Shown here: positions 32,874 through 41,717 of the stretch, in pieces
How positions within the stretch are numbered: the stretch's first letter is position 1
Layout of the letters: each line of letters begins with the position of its first letter
Assembly: GCF_000285835.1 (NCBI RefSeq)
Contig: NZ_HE978600.1
Coordinates: 209,977 to 273,976 of the forward strand
DNA: 64,000 nucleotides
Source of the DNA: Brevibacterium senegalense
GTDB taxonomy: Bacteria; Actinomycetota; Actinomycetes; Actinomycetales; Brevibacteriaceae
Reading direction: 5' to 3'
Made by a program: the position numbers and the translations under genes
Notes under the pieces: model-generated
What the model was told of the DNA's origin: nothing
What the model saw: only the letters and a program-made list of their open reading frames with translations
Databases searched by the model: none

Positions 32874-33356
32874 TCAGCTGGGGTCCTCGCCCCTCGACAG
32901 CGCGTCCCATGCCGCCGCCGGATCGTCGTCCGCGGACGCGCCGGGGGCGGAATCCCGGTCGTAGCGGGAGGAGACCGTCCACCGCGGGCTCACGACCGCC
33001 GTCCAGACCGCGACGGCGACGATCGCCGCGCCCGCCGCGGTCGCGAGGGCGACGGGCACCGTCGGACCGGTCGTCGTGAGGGCGGTGAGCGCGGCACCGG
33101 CACCCACGACCGCGACGAGGACGCACACGATGATGCGGCCCACCCGGCCCATCATCGCGAGCAGCAGGGAGGCGACGGCGATGATCGCGGCGCAGGCGGT
33201 CAGGACCGGGTGACCGGTCGACTCCTCACCCGCGACCTCGGCGACACCGGACGGTCCCGTCGCGCCGGGTGCGGCGGACCCCCATGCCTGGGAGGCGACG
33301 ATCCACAGCACGCCCGCCAGCAGCAGGAGCGCGAGGACGGCTCTGCCCTTCGTCAT
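32874..33356 (-). CDS. Trp biosynthesis-associated membrane protein
   Basis: A 160-residue integral membrane protein with about four helices: AVLALLLLAGVLWIVASQAW, a helix near residue 50, IIVCVLVAVVGAGAALTAL and VALATAAGAAIVAVAVW. The helix content, length and position directly after trpE match the actinobacterial family known as tryptophan-associated transmembrane protein, whose function is unknown. The ATG at 33356 overlaps the trpE stop as ATGA, so it is made together with anthranilate synthase. The C-terminus (SRYDRDSAPGASADDDPAAAWDALSRGED) is acidic, and ends with a W-D-x-L-x-R-G-x-D-P signature typical of the family. A transport or sensing role is only a guess. Confidence 0.85.
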   Translation of the reverse strand: MTKGRAVLALLLLAGVLWIVASQAWGSAAPGATGPSGVAEVAGEESTGHPVLTACAAIIAVASLLLAMMGRVGRIIVCVLVAVVGAGAALTALTTTGPTVPVALATAAGAAIVAVAVWTAVVSPRWTVSSRYDRDSAPGASADDDPAAAWDALSRGEDPS

Positions 33357-34882
33357 CCGTCGGACCCCCCGGCGACCCGCGGTGCGCGGACCGTGCCGGC
33401 GGCCGCGGCGGCCCGCAGCACGGCCGCGGCCTTGCGGCGGCACTCGTCGAGCTCCGACTGCGGGTCGGAGTCCGCGACGATCCCGGCGCCCGCGGACACC
33501 GTCAGGAGTCCGTCGCGCAGGATCCCGGTCCGGATCGCGATCGCGACGTCGAGGTCGCCCGTGAAGGACAGGTAGCCCACCACTCCCCCGTACACGCCGC
33601 GTGCGGTGGGTTCGAGGCGGTCGATGATGCTGAGGGCGCGCGGCTTGGGCGCACCGGAGAGCGTGCCGGCGGGGAACGCGGCCCGCAGCACGTCGAGGCC
33701 GCCCGTCCCGTCCCGCAGTCGCCCCGTCACGGTCGACACGATGTGCATGACGTGGCTGTACCGCTCGATCTCCATGAACTCGACGACGTCGACGCTGCCG
33801 GGCTCACTGACCTTCGCCAGGTCGTTGCGCGCCAGATCGACGAGCATGAGGTGCTCGGCGCGCTCCTTCTCGTCCGCCAGCAGCTCCGCCGCGAACGCCC
33901 GATCCTCGTCCGCGGTGGCGCCGCGCGGTCGGGTGCCGGCGATCGGGTGGGTCGTGACGGTGCCGTCCGTCACGGTCACGAGTGCCTCGGGCGACGAGCC
34001 GATGAGCGTGAGCGGCGACCCGTCGGCGACCGGCGCCTCGAGGAGGTACATGTACGGGCTGGGGTTCGTGGCCCGCAGCATCCGGTAGACGTCCGTCGCG
34101 CTCGCATCGACGGCGGTGTCGAACCGCTGTCCCAGCACCACCTGGAAGATCTCGCCCTCGACGATGAGGCGCTGCGCCTCCTCGACGGCGGCGAGGTAGT
34201 CATCGGGGTGGGTGCGCGGCTTCACATCCGGCTCGGGCGCGTCGTGGACGGACAGGGACGGCACCAGCGGCACCTGCAGCTCCTCGATCATCCGCTCGAG
34301 GCGTCGGACCGCGGCGTCGTACGCCTCCTCCGCGCCCTCCGGCCGACCGTCGACGTTCACGGCGTTCGCGACGAGGGTGAGGCGGGAGGTGAAGTGGTCG
34401 AGGATCGCGACGTCGCCGGGGATCGACAGCGACAGCTCCGGGACCGGGTGCTCCGGCAGGGGCGACGGTCCCAGGTCCTCGAAGCGGCGGATCGTGTCCC
34501 ACCCCAGGTAGCCCACGAACGAGGACACCATGGGCGGCAGGTCGTCCTCCGATCGGTCCGCGGCCAGCGAGCGCAGCGCCGCGGCGAGGGCCGCGTGCGG
34601 GTCGCCCCCGGTCGGCAGCCCGGACGGAGGGGTGCCCAGCCAGACCGCCTCCCCGTCGACCTCCGTGAGCGTCGCGACGGGGGCGCGGCCCACGAACGAG
34701 TACCGGCTCCACTGGTCCTGCGCGGCGGACTCGAGGAGGAAGCCGCCCGGGCGTCCCTCCGCCAGCCGGCGGTAGAGGCTCAGTGGCGTCTCCGTGTCCG
34801 CGAGGACGGTCGTGCGGACAGGGATGACGCGGCGGTGGACCGCCTGTGCGGCGAACCCCTCCCGCGTGGGCAGGACCGTCAT
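33353..34882 (-). CDS. trpE: anthranilate synthase component I
   Basis: TrpE converts chorismate to anthranilate with ammonia from TrpG. 509 residues. The N-terminal region includes [15 protein letters not shown], whose LLES matches the tryptophan feedback-binding site. The chorismate-binding domain shows [23 protein letters not shown], the [17 protein letters not shown] loop, [15 protein letters not shown] and [12 protein letters not shown]. No TrpG or TrpD is fused or adjacent. The ATG at 34882 overlaps the hisI stop as ATGA, so there is no leader region and no room for a classical trp attenuator here. The next gene overlaps by four bases. Confidence 0.97.
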   Translation of the reverse strand: MTVLPTREGFAAQAVHRRVIPVRTTVLADTETPLSLYRRLAEGRPGGFLLESAAQDQWSRYSFVGRAPVATLTEVDGEAVWLGTPPSGLPTGGDPHAALAAALRSLAADRSEDDLPPMVSSFVGYLGWDTIRRFEDLGPSPLPEHPVPELSLSIPGDVAILDHFTSRLTLVANAVNVDGRPEGAEEAYDAAVRRLERMIEELQVPLVPSLSVHDAPEPDVKPRTHPDDYLAAVEEAQRLIVEGEIFQVVLGQRFDTAVDASATDVYRMLRATNPSPYMYLLEAPVADGSPLTLIGSSPEALVTVTDGTVTTHPIAGTRPRGATADEDRAFAAELLADEKERAEHLMLVDLARNDLAKVSEPGSVDVVEFMEIERYSHVMHIVSTVTGRLRDGTGGLDVLRAAFPAGTLSGAPKPRALSIIDRLEPTARGVYGGVVGYLSFTGDLDVAIAIRTGILRDGLLTVSAGAGIVADSDPQSELDECRRKAAAVLRAAAAAGTVRAPRVAGGSDG

Positions 34883-35229
34883 GCGAGCTCCCGTCCCGTG
34901 AAGCACGTCGTCGTCCCCGTGTGGCAGGCCGGCCCCGTCTGCCGGACGGTGTAGAGGAGCGTGTCCCCGTCGCAGTCGGTGGCGACGGACTCGACGTGCT
35001 GCACGTGTCCGGACGTCTCGCCCTTGACCCAGATCTCCCCCCGCGACCGCGACCAGTACGTGGCCCGGCCCGTCGTCAGCGTGGCGCGCACGGCCTCGGC
35101 GTCCGCCCACGCGAGCATGAGGACGTCGCGGGTCGCGGCCTCCTGGACGACGACGGGCAGCAGTCCGCGCTCGTCGAAGACGAGCCCGTCCAGGCGGGGG
35201 TCGGTGTCAGCGCACCTCGTGTCCGGCAC
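34879..35229 (-). CDS. hisI: phosphoribosyl-AMP cyclohydrolase
   Basis: HisI opens the purine ring of phosphoribosyl-AMP in histidine synthesis. 116 residues, normal for the monofunctional enzyme. It has [41 protein letters not shown], the metal-binding [24 protein letters not shown] and terminal [10 protein letters not shown]. The GTG at 35229 overlaps the hisF 3' end by 23 nt. Because of the hisF frameshift, the 5' part of hisF is in the same frame as hisI without an intervening stop, so an in-frame HisF-HisI fusion could be made. It overlaps trpE by four bases. Confidence 0.93.
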   Translation of the reverse strand: MPDTRCADTDPRLDGLVFDERGLLPVVVQEAATRDVLMLAWADAEAVRATLTTGRATYWSRSRGEIWVKGETSGHVQHVESVATDCDGDTLLYTVRQTGPACHTGTTTCFTGRELA

Positions 35230-35979
35230 GATCGAGCTCCTCCTTGATCTGGGGGACGGTGGTGTCGCCGAAGTGCAGGATGCTGGCGGCCAGCACCGCA
35301 TCCGCCCCGGCGTCGACGGCCGGCGGGAAGTGCGCGGGCGAGCCCGCGCCTCCGGACGCGATGAGCGGGACCCGCACCTCCCGGCGGACCGCTGCGAGCA
35401 TCGCGAGGTCGAAGCCCTGCTTCGTGCCGTCCGCGTCGATGCTGTTGAGCAGGATCTCGCCGGCTCCGGCCTCCGCGGCCCGGGCCGCCCACTCGACCGC
35501 GCAGATCCCGGTCCCCGGCGGCCGCCGTGGGTCGTGACCTCGTAGCCCGAGGCCGTGCCCGGCTGCCCGTCGGGCACCCGACGGGCGTCGACGGAGAGGA
35601 CGAGGACCTGGCTGCCGAAGCGCTGGGCGATCTCGGAGATGAGCTGGGGCTTCGCGACGGCGGCGCTGTTGACGCCCACCTTGTCCGCCCCGCGGCGCAG
35701 CAGCGTGTCGACGTCCTCGACGGTCCGGACGCCGCCGCCCACCGTGAGCGGGATGAAGATCTGCTCCGCGCACCGGGTGACGACGTCGTACATGGTCGAC
35801 CGGTCGCCGGTCGTCGCGGTCACGTCGAGGAAGGTGAGCTCGTCGGCTCCCTGCCCGTCGTAGCGCCGCGCCAGCTCCACGGGGTCCCCCGCGTCACGGA
35901 GGTCCGCGAAGTTGACGCCCTTGACGACCCGGCCGTCATCGACGTCGAGGCACGGGATGACGCGGACGGCGGGGCTCAC
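35207..35979 (-). pseudogene. hisF: imidazole glycerol phosphate synthase subunit HisF, frameshifted
   Basis: HisF makes imidazole glycerol phosphate and AICAR. Residues 1-155 read normally from GTG at 35979: [18 protein letters not shown] with catalytic aspartate, [27 protein letters not shown], and [10 protein letters not shown] one-base deletion follows, in a run of four C on the plus strand at 35513-35516, where five or a further base are expected. The remaining about 101 residues ([51 protein letters not shown]) lie in another frame to the stop at 35207. With the missing base restored the protein would be about 257 residues, the usual length. The second catalytic aspartate (NSIDADGTK) is beyond the break. 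This is either a sequencing error or a real mutation. Confidence 0.9.
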
Positions 35980-37478
35980 AGGCCCAACCTGCGGTAGCGG
36001 TCGATCCGGGCGCCCGTGCGCAGGTAACCGGGCGTGCGCATGAGCTCGATGATCTCGTGCTCGAGCGTCGCGGACAGCCGGGCGATGAAGCCCTGCGGAT
36101 CGTCGGAGGCGTCGACCGGCTCCGCAACGACGCGGTCGACGACGCCGGCGGCCACCAGCTGGGCCGACTGGACGCGCTGGGCCTGCGCCATCTCCGCGGC
36201 GTGCTGGGTGTCGCGGTGCACGATCGCGGACGCGCCCTCCGGCGGCAGCGGGGACAGCCAGCCGTTCTGCGCGGAGAGGACGCGGTCGGCCGGGATGAGT
36301 GCCAGTGCGCCGCCGCCGGAGCCCTCGCCCATGATGACGGAGACGCTGGGCGAGTCGAGGTCGATGAGGTCCGCGAGGCTGCGCGCGATCTCGCCAGCCA
36401 GGCCGCCCTCCTCCGCCTCGCGCGACAGCGCGGCCCCGGGGGTGTCGATGATCGTGACGAGCGGGATCCCCAGCTCCTCCGACAGGCGCATGCCGCGGCG
36501 CGCCTCGCGCAGCGCGGCCGGGCCCATGGGCTCGCGGGTGTTCTGGCGGTACCGGTCCTGGCCCAGCACGATGCACGGGGCGGAGCCGAAGCGGGCGATC
36601 GCCAGCAGGAGGCCCGGGTCCTTCTCGCCCTGGCCGGTCCCCCGCAGCGGGAGGACGTGGGTCGCGCCGTGGCGCAGCAGATCGCGCACGCCGGGGCGCT
36701 CGGGCCGGCGCGAGGCGGTGATGACCTCCCACGCGTCCCGCGTGTCCGGGTCGACGGGGCGCGAGTCCGGGTCGGGGACGCGGGCGGGCAGCTCGCGCGC
36801 GCCCATGAGCACGTCGAGCACCCGGGCGACGGTGTCGTGGATCCGGTCCGGGCCCAGCACGGCGTCGACGATGCCGTGCCGCTGCAGGTTCTCGCCCGAC
36901 TGGACGCCGGCGGGGAACTCGCGCCCGTAGAGCTGCTCGAACACGCGCGGTCCCAGGAAGCCGATGAGGGAGTCCGGCTCCGCCACCGTCACGTGCCCCA
37001 GCGAGCCCCACGAGGCGAACACGCCGCCGGTTGTGGGGTGGCGCAGGTAGACGAGGAACGGCAGCCCGGCCTTCCGGTGCGCGACGACCGCCGCGGTGAT
37101 CTTCACCATCGAGAGGAACGCGACGGTGCCCTCCTGCATGCGGGTGCCGCCGGAGGCGGGCCCCGCCAGCACGGGCAGGCCCTCGAGCGTCGCGCGCTCG
37201 ATCGCCTCGACGAGGCGCTGCGCGGCGGCGGTGCCGATCGAACCGGCGAGGAAGCGGAACTCGCATGCGACGACTGCGACGCGCCGGCCGTGGATGAGGC
37301 CCTCGCCCGTCACGACCGCCTCGTCGACGCCGGACTTCTCCCGCGCCGCCTCCAGTTCCGCGGCGTAGGCGTCGTCGATCCCGGCGGCCGGGACGATCGG
37401 CGTCGTGTCCCACGACACGAAGCTGCCGGGGTCGACGACCCGCTCGATGAGCTCGCGTGCGCTCAGGCGCTTCGCCAT
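35976..37478 (-). CDS. acyl-CoA carboxylase carboxyltransferase, fused beta-alpha halves
   Basis: A carboxyltransferase that moves CO2 from biotin to an acyl-CoA. 500 residues with both halves in one chain. The AccD-like N-terminal half has [49 protein letters not shown] and [18 protein letters not shown], but no N-terminal zinc ribbon. The AccA-like C-terminal half has [49 protein letters not shown] and [16 protein letters not shown]. Whether the substrate is acetyl-CoA or another acyl-CoA is not determined. It sits between a CoA-transferase gene and hisF, overlapping hisF as GTGA. GGAGG precedes the ATG. No biotin carboxylase gene is in the window. Confidence 0.88.
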   Translation of the reverse strand: MAKRLSARELIERVVDPGSFVSWDTTPIVPAAGIDDAYAAELEAAREKSGVDEAVVTGEGLIHGRRVAVVACEFRFLAGSIGTAAAQRLVEAIERATLEGLPVLAGPASGGTRMQEGTVAFLSMVKITAAVVAHRKAGLPFLVYLRHPTTGGVFASWGSLGHVTVAEPDSLIGFLGPRVFEQLYGREFPAGVQSGENLQRHGIVDAVLGPDRIHDTVARVLDVLMGARELPARVPDPDSRPVDPDTRDAWEVITASRRPERPGVRDLLRHGATHVLPLRGTGQGEKDPGLLLAIARFGSAPCIVLGQDRYRQNTREPMGPAALREARRGMRLSEELGIPLVTIIDTPGAALSREAEEGGLAGEIARSLADLIDLDSPSVSVIMGEGSGGGALALIPADRVLSAQNGWLSPLPPEGASAIVHRDTQHAAEMAQAQRVQSAQLVAAGVVDRVVAEPVDASDDPQGFIARLSATLEHEIIELMRTPGYLRTGARIDRYRRLGL

Positions 37479-37481
37479 ATG

Positions 37482-38681
37482 TCAGTCCTCCAGCCAGGAC
37501 CGGATCTCCCGGTCGTGCTCGGACAGCCGCGGCGGGGCGAGGTGCTCCGTCACGGTCGTCTCCGTCTCGCCCGCGGCGTCCGCGTCGAAGAAGCGCAGCG
37601 GCGGCCCGGGCAGGTCGATGTCGCCGATCGTCGGGTGCGCGGCGGTGATCTTGAGACCCTGCGACAGCGCCTGCTCCCACTCGTAGACCTCCGGCAGCGT
37701 CCGGACGACGCCCGCGGGGATCCCGGCCTCGGACAGCTTCTCCAGCAGCGGGGCGGAGTCGAAGCGGCCGAACCGCTCCTCGATGACCGCGATGAGCTCC
37801 TCGCGGTGCGCGAAGCGCTCCCCGTTCGTCGCGAAGCGGGGATCCGCGGTGTCCAGGTCGAACGCCTCGCAGAACCGCTGCCACATCTTCTCGTTGCCCA
37901 CGGAGATCTGCACCGCGCCGTCGCGGCACGTGAAGAGGCCGTAGGGCGCGAGCGTCGCGTGGTGGTTGCCGCCGGGCTCCGGGGTCATCCCGCCAATCGT
38001 CGCGCGGGTGCCCTGGAACGCGTGGATGCCCACCATGCCGGCGATGAGCGAGGTGCGCACGACCTTGCCGCGTCCGGTCCGCTCGCGCTCCAGCAGCGCC
38101 GCGAGCACGCCGTACGCGCCGTGGATGCCCGCCAGCAGGTCCGCGATCGGGACGCCCACCCGCTGGAAGTCGTCCGGGCCGGAGCCGGTGATGGACATGA
38201 GGCCGCCCTCGCCCTGCGCGATCTGGTCGTAGCCCGCGCGCGCGGCCTCCGGACCGTCGTGGCCGAAGCCGGTGATCGAGAGGACGATGAGGCGGGGGTT
38301 GAGCTCTGCGAGCGCGGTCGTCGAGAAGCCCAGCCGGTCGAGCACGCCGGCCCGGAAGTTCTCGATGAGGACGTCCGCCCGCTTCAGCATCGCGGTCAGC
38401 GTCGCGACACCGTCCTCGCTCTTGAGGTCGAGGGCGATCGACTCCTTGTTGCGGTTGGTCGACAGGTAGTAGGTGGACTGCGGGTCGTCCTCGGGGCCCG
38501 CGAAGGGCGGTCCCCAGCCGCGGGAGTCGTCGCCGGTGCCGGGCGTCTCGACCTTGATGACGCGGGCGCCCTGGTCGCCCAGCATCTGGCCGGCGTGGGG
38601 GCCGGCCAGCGCGCGGGACAGGTCGACGACGACCGTCCCGGCGAGGGGGCCTGCACTGCGGGGGGTGGTGGGAATGCTCAC
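37482..38681 (-). CDS. CaiB/BaiF family (class III) CoA-transferase
   Basis: A family III CoA-transferase that moves CoA between carboxylic acids through an aspartyl-CoA intermediate. 399 residues, a normal length. Motifs include [88 protein letters not shown] with catalytic aspartate in the GYD segment, and [16 protein letters not shown]. The natural acid is not predictable. The GTG start at 38681 has GGAGG seven bases upstream and overlaps the PH-domain gene as GTGA. Three bases separate it from the carboxyltransferase, so these two probably act in one pathway. They are unexpected guests between hisG and hisF. Confidence 0.9.
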   Translation of the reverse strand: MSIPTTPRSAGPLAGTVVVDLSRALAGPHAGQMLGDQGARVIKVETPGTGDDSRGWGPPFAGPEDDPQSTYYLSTNRNKESIALDLKSEDGVATLTAMLKRADVLIENFRAGVLDRLGFSTTALAELNPRLIVLSITGFGHDGPEAARAGYDQIAQGEGGLMSITGSGPDDFQRVGVPIADLLAGIHGAYGVLAALLERERTGRGKVVRTSLIAGMVGIHAFQGTRATIGGMTPEPGGNHHATLAPYGLFTCRDGAVQISVGNEKMWQRFCEAFDLDTADPRFATNGERFAHREELIAVIEERFGRFDSAPLLEKLSEAGIPAGVVRTLPEVYEWEQALSQGLKITAAHPTIGDIDLPGPPLRFFDADAAGETETTVTEHLAPPRLSEHDREIRSWLED

Positions 38682-39160
38682 GGTGTGCCTCCGGATGGGG
38701 TGTGCTCGTCTACGAGGATACGCAGGTGGTTCGCCGCCGCCGCGGCTCTGGGTCCGTCCGCCGCCTGGATCGCCATGACCGCGGCGGTCGTCCCGTCGGA
38801 GAGGCTGAGAGTGGCCCACGAATCGCCCAGCGGCTCCGAGTAGGACACGCCCACGATCTGGCTCCAGGCGTAGCGCCGGGTCAGGAGGATGTTGCGGACG
38901 AAGAGCCCGTCCTCGTCCGCCCGCGCGACGATCGTGGCGAACCGCAGGATGATCGCGGACAGCAGCAGGCCCAGTCCGATCATCCAGACCGAGTCCGCTC
39001 CGGCCCGCCAGCTGCGCCACTCGATGACCGTGAACGCGATCGACGCCGCGACGAACGCGGCCGTCACGAGCGGGGCGAGGATGAGGCCCACGGTGCGCAG
39101 CATCCGCGGCCGGAACACGACCGGCAGTTCCATGGGACGGTCCGCAGCCGGGTCAGACAC
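38678..39160 (-). CDS. membrane protein with bacterial PH-like domain
   Basis: 160 residues: two membrane helices near the N-terminus ([18 protein letters not shown] and [20 protein letters not shown]) followed by a bacterial pleckstrin-homology-like domain ([36 protein letters not shown]). This helix-helix-PH arrangement is widespread in actinobacteria and often found right after hisG. No ligand or function is known. The GTG start at 39160 overlaps the hisG stop by 8 nt, and the stop overlaps the CoA-transferase start, so expression is coupled to both. The C-terminal part ([21 protein letters not shown]) is helical. Confidence 0.83.
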   Translation of the reverse strand: MSDPAADRPMELPVVFRPRMLRTVGLILAPLVTAAFVAASIAFTVIEWRSWRAGADSVWMIGLGLLLSAIILRFATIVARADEDGLFVRNILLTRRYAWSQIVGVSYSEPLGDSWATLSLSDGTTAAVMAIQAADGPRAAAAANHLRILVDEHTPSGGTP

Positions 39161-40001
39161 GGCAGGCGGCGATGTTCGTGACGAGGATCGCGCGGGCGCC
39201 CACGGAGTAGAGCCGGTCCATGACCGTGTGCTGGGCGTCCGCGGAGACCATCGAGCGGACGGCGACCCATTCCGGGTCGCGCATCGGGGAGACGGTGGGG
39301 CTCTCGAAGCCCGGGGTGACCGCGACGGCCTCCGAGAGGCGGTCGACGGGCACGTCGTAGTCGACGATCACGTAGCTGCGGGCGACCATGACGCTCTCGA
39401 GGCGTCGGACGACGACCTGCGCGGCGTCGGACAGCTCCTCCCGCTCGACTGGGGCGACGAGGAGGCCCTCGGAGCGCATGATGGGGTCGCCGAAGGTCTC
39501 GAGGCCGGCCTGTCGCAGCGTCGTGCCGGTCTCGACGACGTCCGCGATCGCGTCCGCGACGCCCAGCTCGATCGAGACCTCGACCGCGCCGTCCAGGCCG
39601 ACGGTGCGCGCGTCGATCCCGCGGGCGGCCAGGTCGCGCTGGACGAGGACGGGATAACTCGTCGCGATCCGCCTGCCCTCCAGCTGGGTCACATCCGTGA
39701 AGGTTCCGGCTCGGCTCGCGTAGTGGAAGCGCGAGCGTCCGAAACCCAGCGGCAGCGTCTCGAGCGCCGCCGCACCGGACTCCAGGAGCAGGTCGCGCCC
39801 CGTGATGCCCAGGTCGAGGATGCCCTCGCCGATGTAGACGGCGATGTCGCGGGGACGGAGGTAGAAGAACTCGATGCCGTTGGCGTCGTCACGGCTCACC
39901 AGCGTCTTCGAATTGGTGCGCAGCTTGTATCCGGCCTCCCGCAGCATGACGGTGGCGGACTCTGACAGGGTGCCCTTGTTCGGCACCGCGATGCGAAGCA
40001 T
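39153..40001 (-). CDS. hisG: ATP phosphoribosyltransferase, long form
   Basis: HisG starts histidine synthesis by joining ATP and PRPP. 282 residues, the long form (about 280) with a C-terminal ACT-like regulatory domain for histidine feedback, residues about 215-282. It does not need HisZ. Conserved regions are LRIAVPNKGTLSESA, RPRDIAVYIGEGILDLGITGRDL and the PRPP/phosphate region ADVVETGTTLRQAGL, also HYASRAGTFTDV. The ATG at 40001 has AGGAG about eight bases upstream. hisE is 55 nt upstream. Regulation by tryptophan or histidine is not visible in the DNA. Confidence 0.96.
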   Translation of the reverse strand: MLRIAVPNKGTLSESATVMLREAGYKLRTNSKTLVSRDDANGIEFFYLRPRDIAVYIGEGILDLGITGRDLLLESGAAALETLPLGFGRSRFHYASRAGTFTDVTQLEGRRIATSYPVLVQRDLAARGIDARTVGLDGAVEVSIELGVADAIADVVETGTTLRQAGLETFGDPIMRSEGLLVAPVEREELSDAAQVVVRRLESVMVARSYVIVDYDVPVDRLSEAVAVTPGFESPTVSPMRDPEWVAVRSMVSADAQHTVMDRLYSVGARAILVTNIAACRV

Positions 40002-40056
40002 GGAATGCGGCTCCTGGGAGGATTCGACCGGGTGGTGGGTGCGGGTGGGGACCGGG

Positions 40057-40320
40057 TCAGAGATGTCGGTAGACGTCCGCCGGTGTGAGGCCGCGGGCGA
40101 TCATCATGACCTGCAGGTGGTAGATCGCCTGCGAGATCTCCTCCGCGAGCTCCTCGTCCGACTGGTACTCGGCGGCCATCCAGACCTCCGCCGCCTCTTC
40201 GACGATCTTCTTCCCGATCTGATGGATGCCCGCGTCCAGCTCCGCCACGGTGGACGAGCCCTCCGGTCGGGTCTGTGCCTTCTGCGCGAGTTCCGCGAAC
40301 AGGGAATCGAAGTCCTTCAC
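40057..40320 (-). CDS. hisE: phosphoribosyl-ATP pyrophosphatase
   Basis: HisE removes pyrophosphate from phosphoribosyl-ATP. 87 residues, a monofunctional all-helical MazG-like protein. The metal-binding helices read [42 protein letters not shown]. The GTG at 40320 is chosen over an ATG at 40356 because it gives the family-typical N-terminus ([15 protein letters not shown]) and lies six bases after a TACCCT -10 box. The longer start would add 12 unusual residues and overlap pnuC as ATGA. This gene heads the his-trp run. Confidence 0.92.
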   Translation of the reverse strand: MKDFDSLFAELAQKAQTRPEGSSTVAELDAGIHQIGKKIVEEAAEVWMAAEYQSDEELAEEISQAIYHLQVMMIARGLTPADVYRHL

Positions 40321-40326
40321 ACGATC

Positions 40327-40332
40327 AGGGTA
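40327..40332 (-). promoter_or_regulatory. candidate -10 box for leaderless hisE mRNA
   Basis: TACCCT, six bases (GATCGT), then the hisE GTG at 40320. It probably drives the whole hisE-hisG-his-trp run. Confidence 0.5.
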
Positions 40333-40352
40333 GTGCAGGGTCCCGGAGTCGG

Positions 40353-41024
40353 TCATGCCGGGTCGGGACGTGAGATGTCCGGCGACAGATCCGTGGGCGA
40401 GGCGATGCGCTGGCGGGAGCGGCGGCTCCAGTCGATGATCCCGACGATCACCATGACGAGGAAGACGAAGTAGACCGCACCGGAGAACACGAGTCCGCCC
40501 ATGATGGCGAGCGGGATGCCCACGAGGTCGACGAGGAGCCACACGAGCCAGAACTCGACGATCGCCCGTCCCTGGGCCACCATCGCGGCGAGCGAACCCA
40601 CGAAGATGTAGGCGTCCGGATACGGGTTCCACGACCAGCCGCCCCACGCCAGGAGCGAGCCGAACGCGACGGTGCCGACGAGCAGGAACCCCAGGAGCAG
40701 GAGCCGCTCCGTCCACGTCCCCCACCGGACCTCGACCTCGCCCGAGGCCGCCTGCTCCTTCGCCTGCTTCCACCGGGTCCAGCCCCAGACCGCCGCGGCG
40801 ATGATGACGACCTGACGCGAGGCGTTGCCGCCCAGCCCGGCGCCGATGCTGGCGCTCAGGAGCAGGACGGACCCCAGGATCTGGACGGGCCACGACCAGA
40901 TGTTCCGCCGCAGTGCCAGGAACACGGTCGCGATCGCGCAGACGTTCCCGATGAGGTCCGACCACGGGACGGGCGTGCCCAGGAGCGTGAAGACGGGGGT
41001 GTTGAGGACGTCGAGCAGCGGCAC
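40353..41024 (-). CDS. PnuC family nicotinamide riboside/vitamin transporter
   Basis: PnuC-type facilitators import nicotinamide riboside or, in close relatives, thiamine. 223 residues with about seven helices. The family's WxxW-type motifs appear as [13 protein letters not shown] and [38 protein letters not shown], where conserved residues line the substrate channel. The vitamin carried cannot be told from the sequence. The GTG at 41024 lies three bases after the rpe stop, so it is in an operon with rpe, rsmB, fmt and priA. The last 20 residues ([16 protein letters not shown]) are a soluble tail. Confidence 0.87.
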   Translation of the reverse strand: MPLLDVLNTPVFTLLGTPVPWSDLIGNVCAIATVFLALRRNIWSWPVQILGSVLLLSASIGAGLGGNASRQVVIIAAAVWGWTRWKQAKEQAASGEVEVRWGTWTERLLLLGFLLVGTVAFGSLLAWGGWSWNPYPDAYIFVGSLAAMVAQGRAIVEFWLVWLLVDLVGIPLAIMGGLVFSGAVYFVFLVMVIVGIIDWSRRSRQRIASPTDLSPDISRPDPA

Positions 41025-41027
41025 GAC

Positions 41028-41705
41028 TCAGGCCTCCGCGGCGGCTGCTGCCGCCCGCCGGCCGGTCTCCCGCAGGTGCGCGATCGCCTGCTCGGCGTCC
41101 TCCGCCCCGTAGACGGCGGAGCCGGCGACCAGCACGTTCGCGCCGGCCTCGACGGCCCGCTCGATCGTCTCCGTGGAGATCCCTCCGTCCACCTGCAGCA
41201 TGACGTCGAGGCCGGAGGCGCTGATCGCCTTCCGCATGCGGGCGATCTTGGGCAGGCACACGTCGAGGAAGCGCTGGCCGCCGAATCCCGGCTCGACCGT
41301 CATGATGAGGATCTGATCGAACTCCGGCAGGAGGTCGATGAGCGATTCGACGGGCGTCGCCGGACGCACCGCGACGCTCGCCTTCGCACCGGCGGCGCGC
41401 AGCTCGCGCGCCAGGCGGACGGGTGCGGTCGCCGCCTCGAGGTGGAAGGTGACGGACGCGCACCCGATCTCCGCGTAGACGGGCGCCCACGTGTCCGGGT
41501 CCTCGATCATGAGGTGGGCGTCCAGCGGGATGGGCGAGACCGCCCGGATCCGCTCGACGACCGGGGGGCCGAACGTGAGGTTGGGCACGAAGTGGTTGTC
41601 CATGACGTCGACATGCGCCATGTCCGCGGAGCTGATGCGCGCGAGTTCGCCGGTGAGGTCCGCGAAGTCCGCGGACAGGATGCTCGGATTGATGTGTAGT
41701 CCCAC
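41028..41705 (-). CDS. rpe: ribulose-phosphate 3-epimerase
   Basis: Rpe interconverts ribulose 5-phosphate and xylulose 5-phosphate in the pentose phosphate pathway. 225 residues, a TIM barrel. Metal-binding and catalytic regions are [58 protein letters not shown] and [32 protein letters not shown] at 41705 lies six bases after TAGGCT, whose first three bases are the rsmB TAG stop, so a leaderless transcript is likely in addition to read-through. Neighbours are rsmB and pnuC. Confidence 0.97.
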   Translation of the reverse strand: MGLHINPSILSADFADLTGELARISSADMAHVDVMDNHFVPNLTFGPPVVERIRAVSPIPLDAHLMIEDPDTWAPVYAEIGCASVTFHLEAATAPVRLARELRAAGAKASVAVRPATPVESLIDLLPEFDQILIMTVEPGFGGQRFLDVCLPKIARMRKAISASGLDVMLQVDGGISTETIERAVEAGANVLVAGSAVYGAEDAEQAIAHLRETGRRAAAAAAEA

Positions 41706-41711
41706 GTCGCC

Positions 41712-41717
41712 AGCCTA
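41712..41717 (-). promoter_or_regulatory. candidate -10 box for leaderless rpe mRNA, overlapping the rsmB stop
   Basis: TAGGCT begins with the rsmB TAG stop codon and lies six bases before the rpe GTG. Confidence 0.5.

Noticed and set aside
34879..34882. Trp attenuator or leader peptide before trpE
   Set aside because: trpE overlaps the hisI stop codon, leaving no leader sequence.
34879..37929. A 1016-codon minus-strand frame covering carboxyltransferase antisense-like frame, hisF start and hisI
   Set aside because: It is not one protein. Upstream of 35979 it reads a wrong frame of the carboxyltransferase gene; only the part from the hisF GTG, affected by the frameshift, is meaningful.
40321..40356. 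Longer hisE from ATG at 40356, overlapping pnuC as ATGA
   Set aside because: The extra 12 residues are not family-like, and the leaderless promoter fits the GTG at 40320. It remains a minor alternative.
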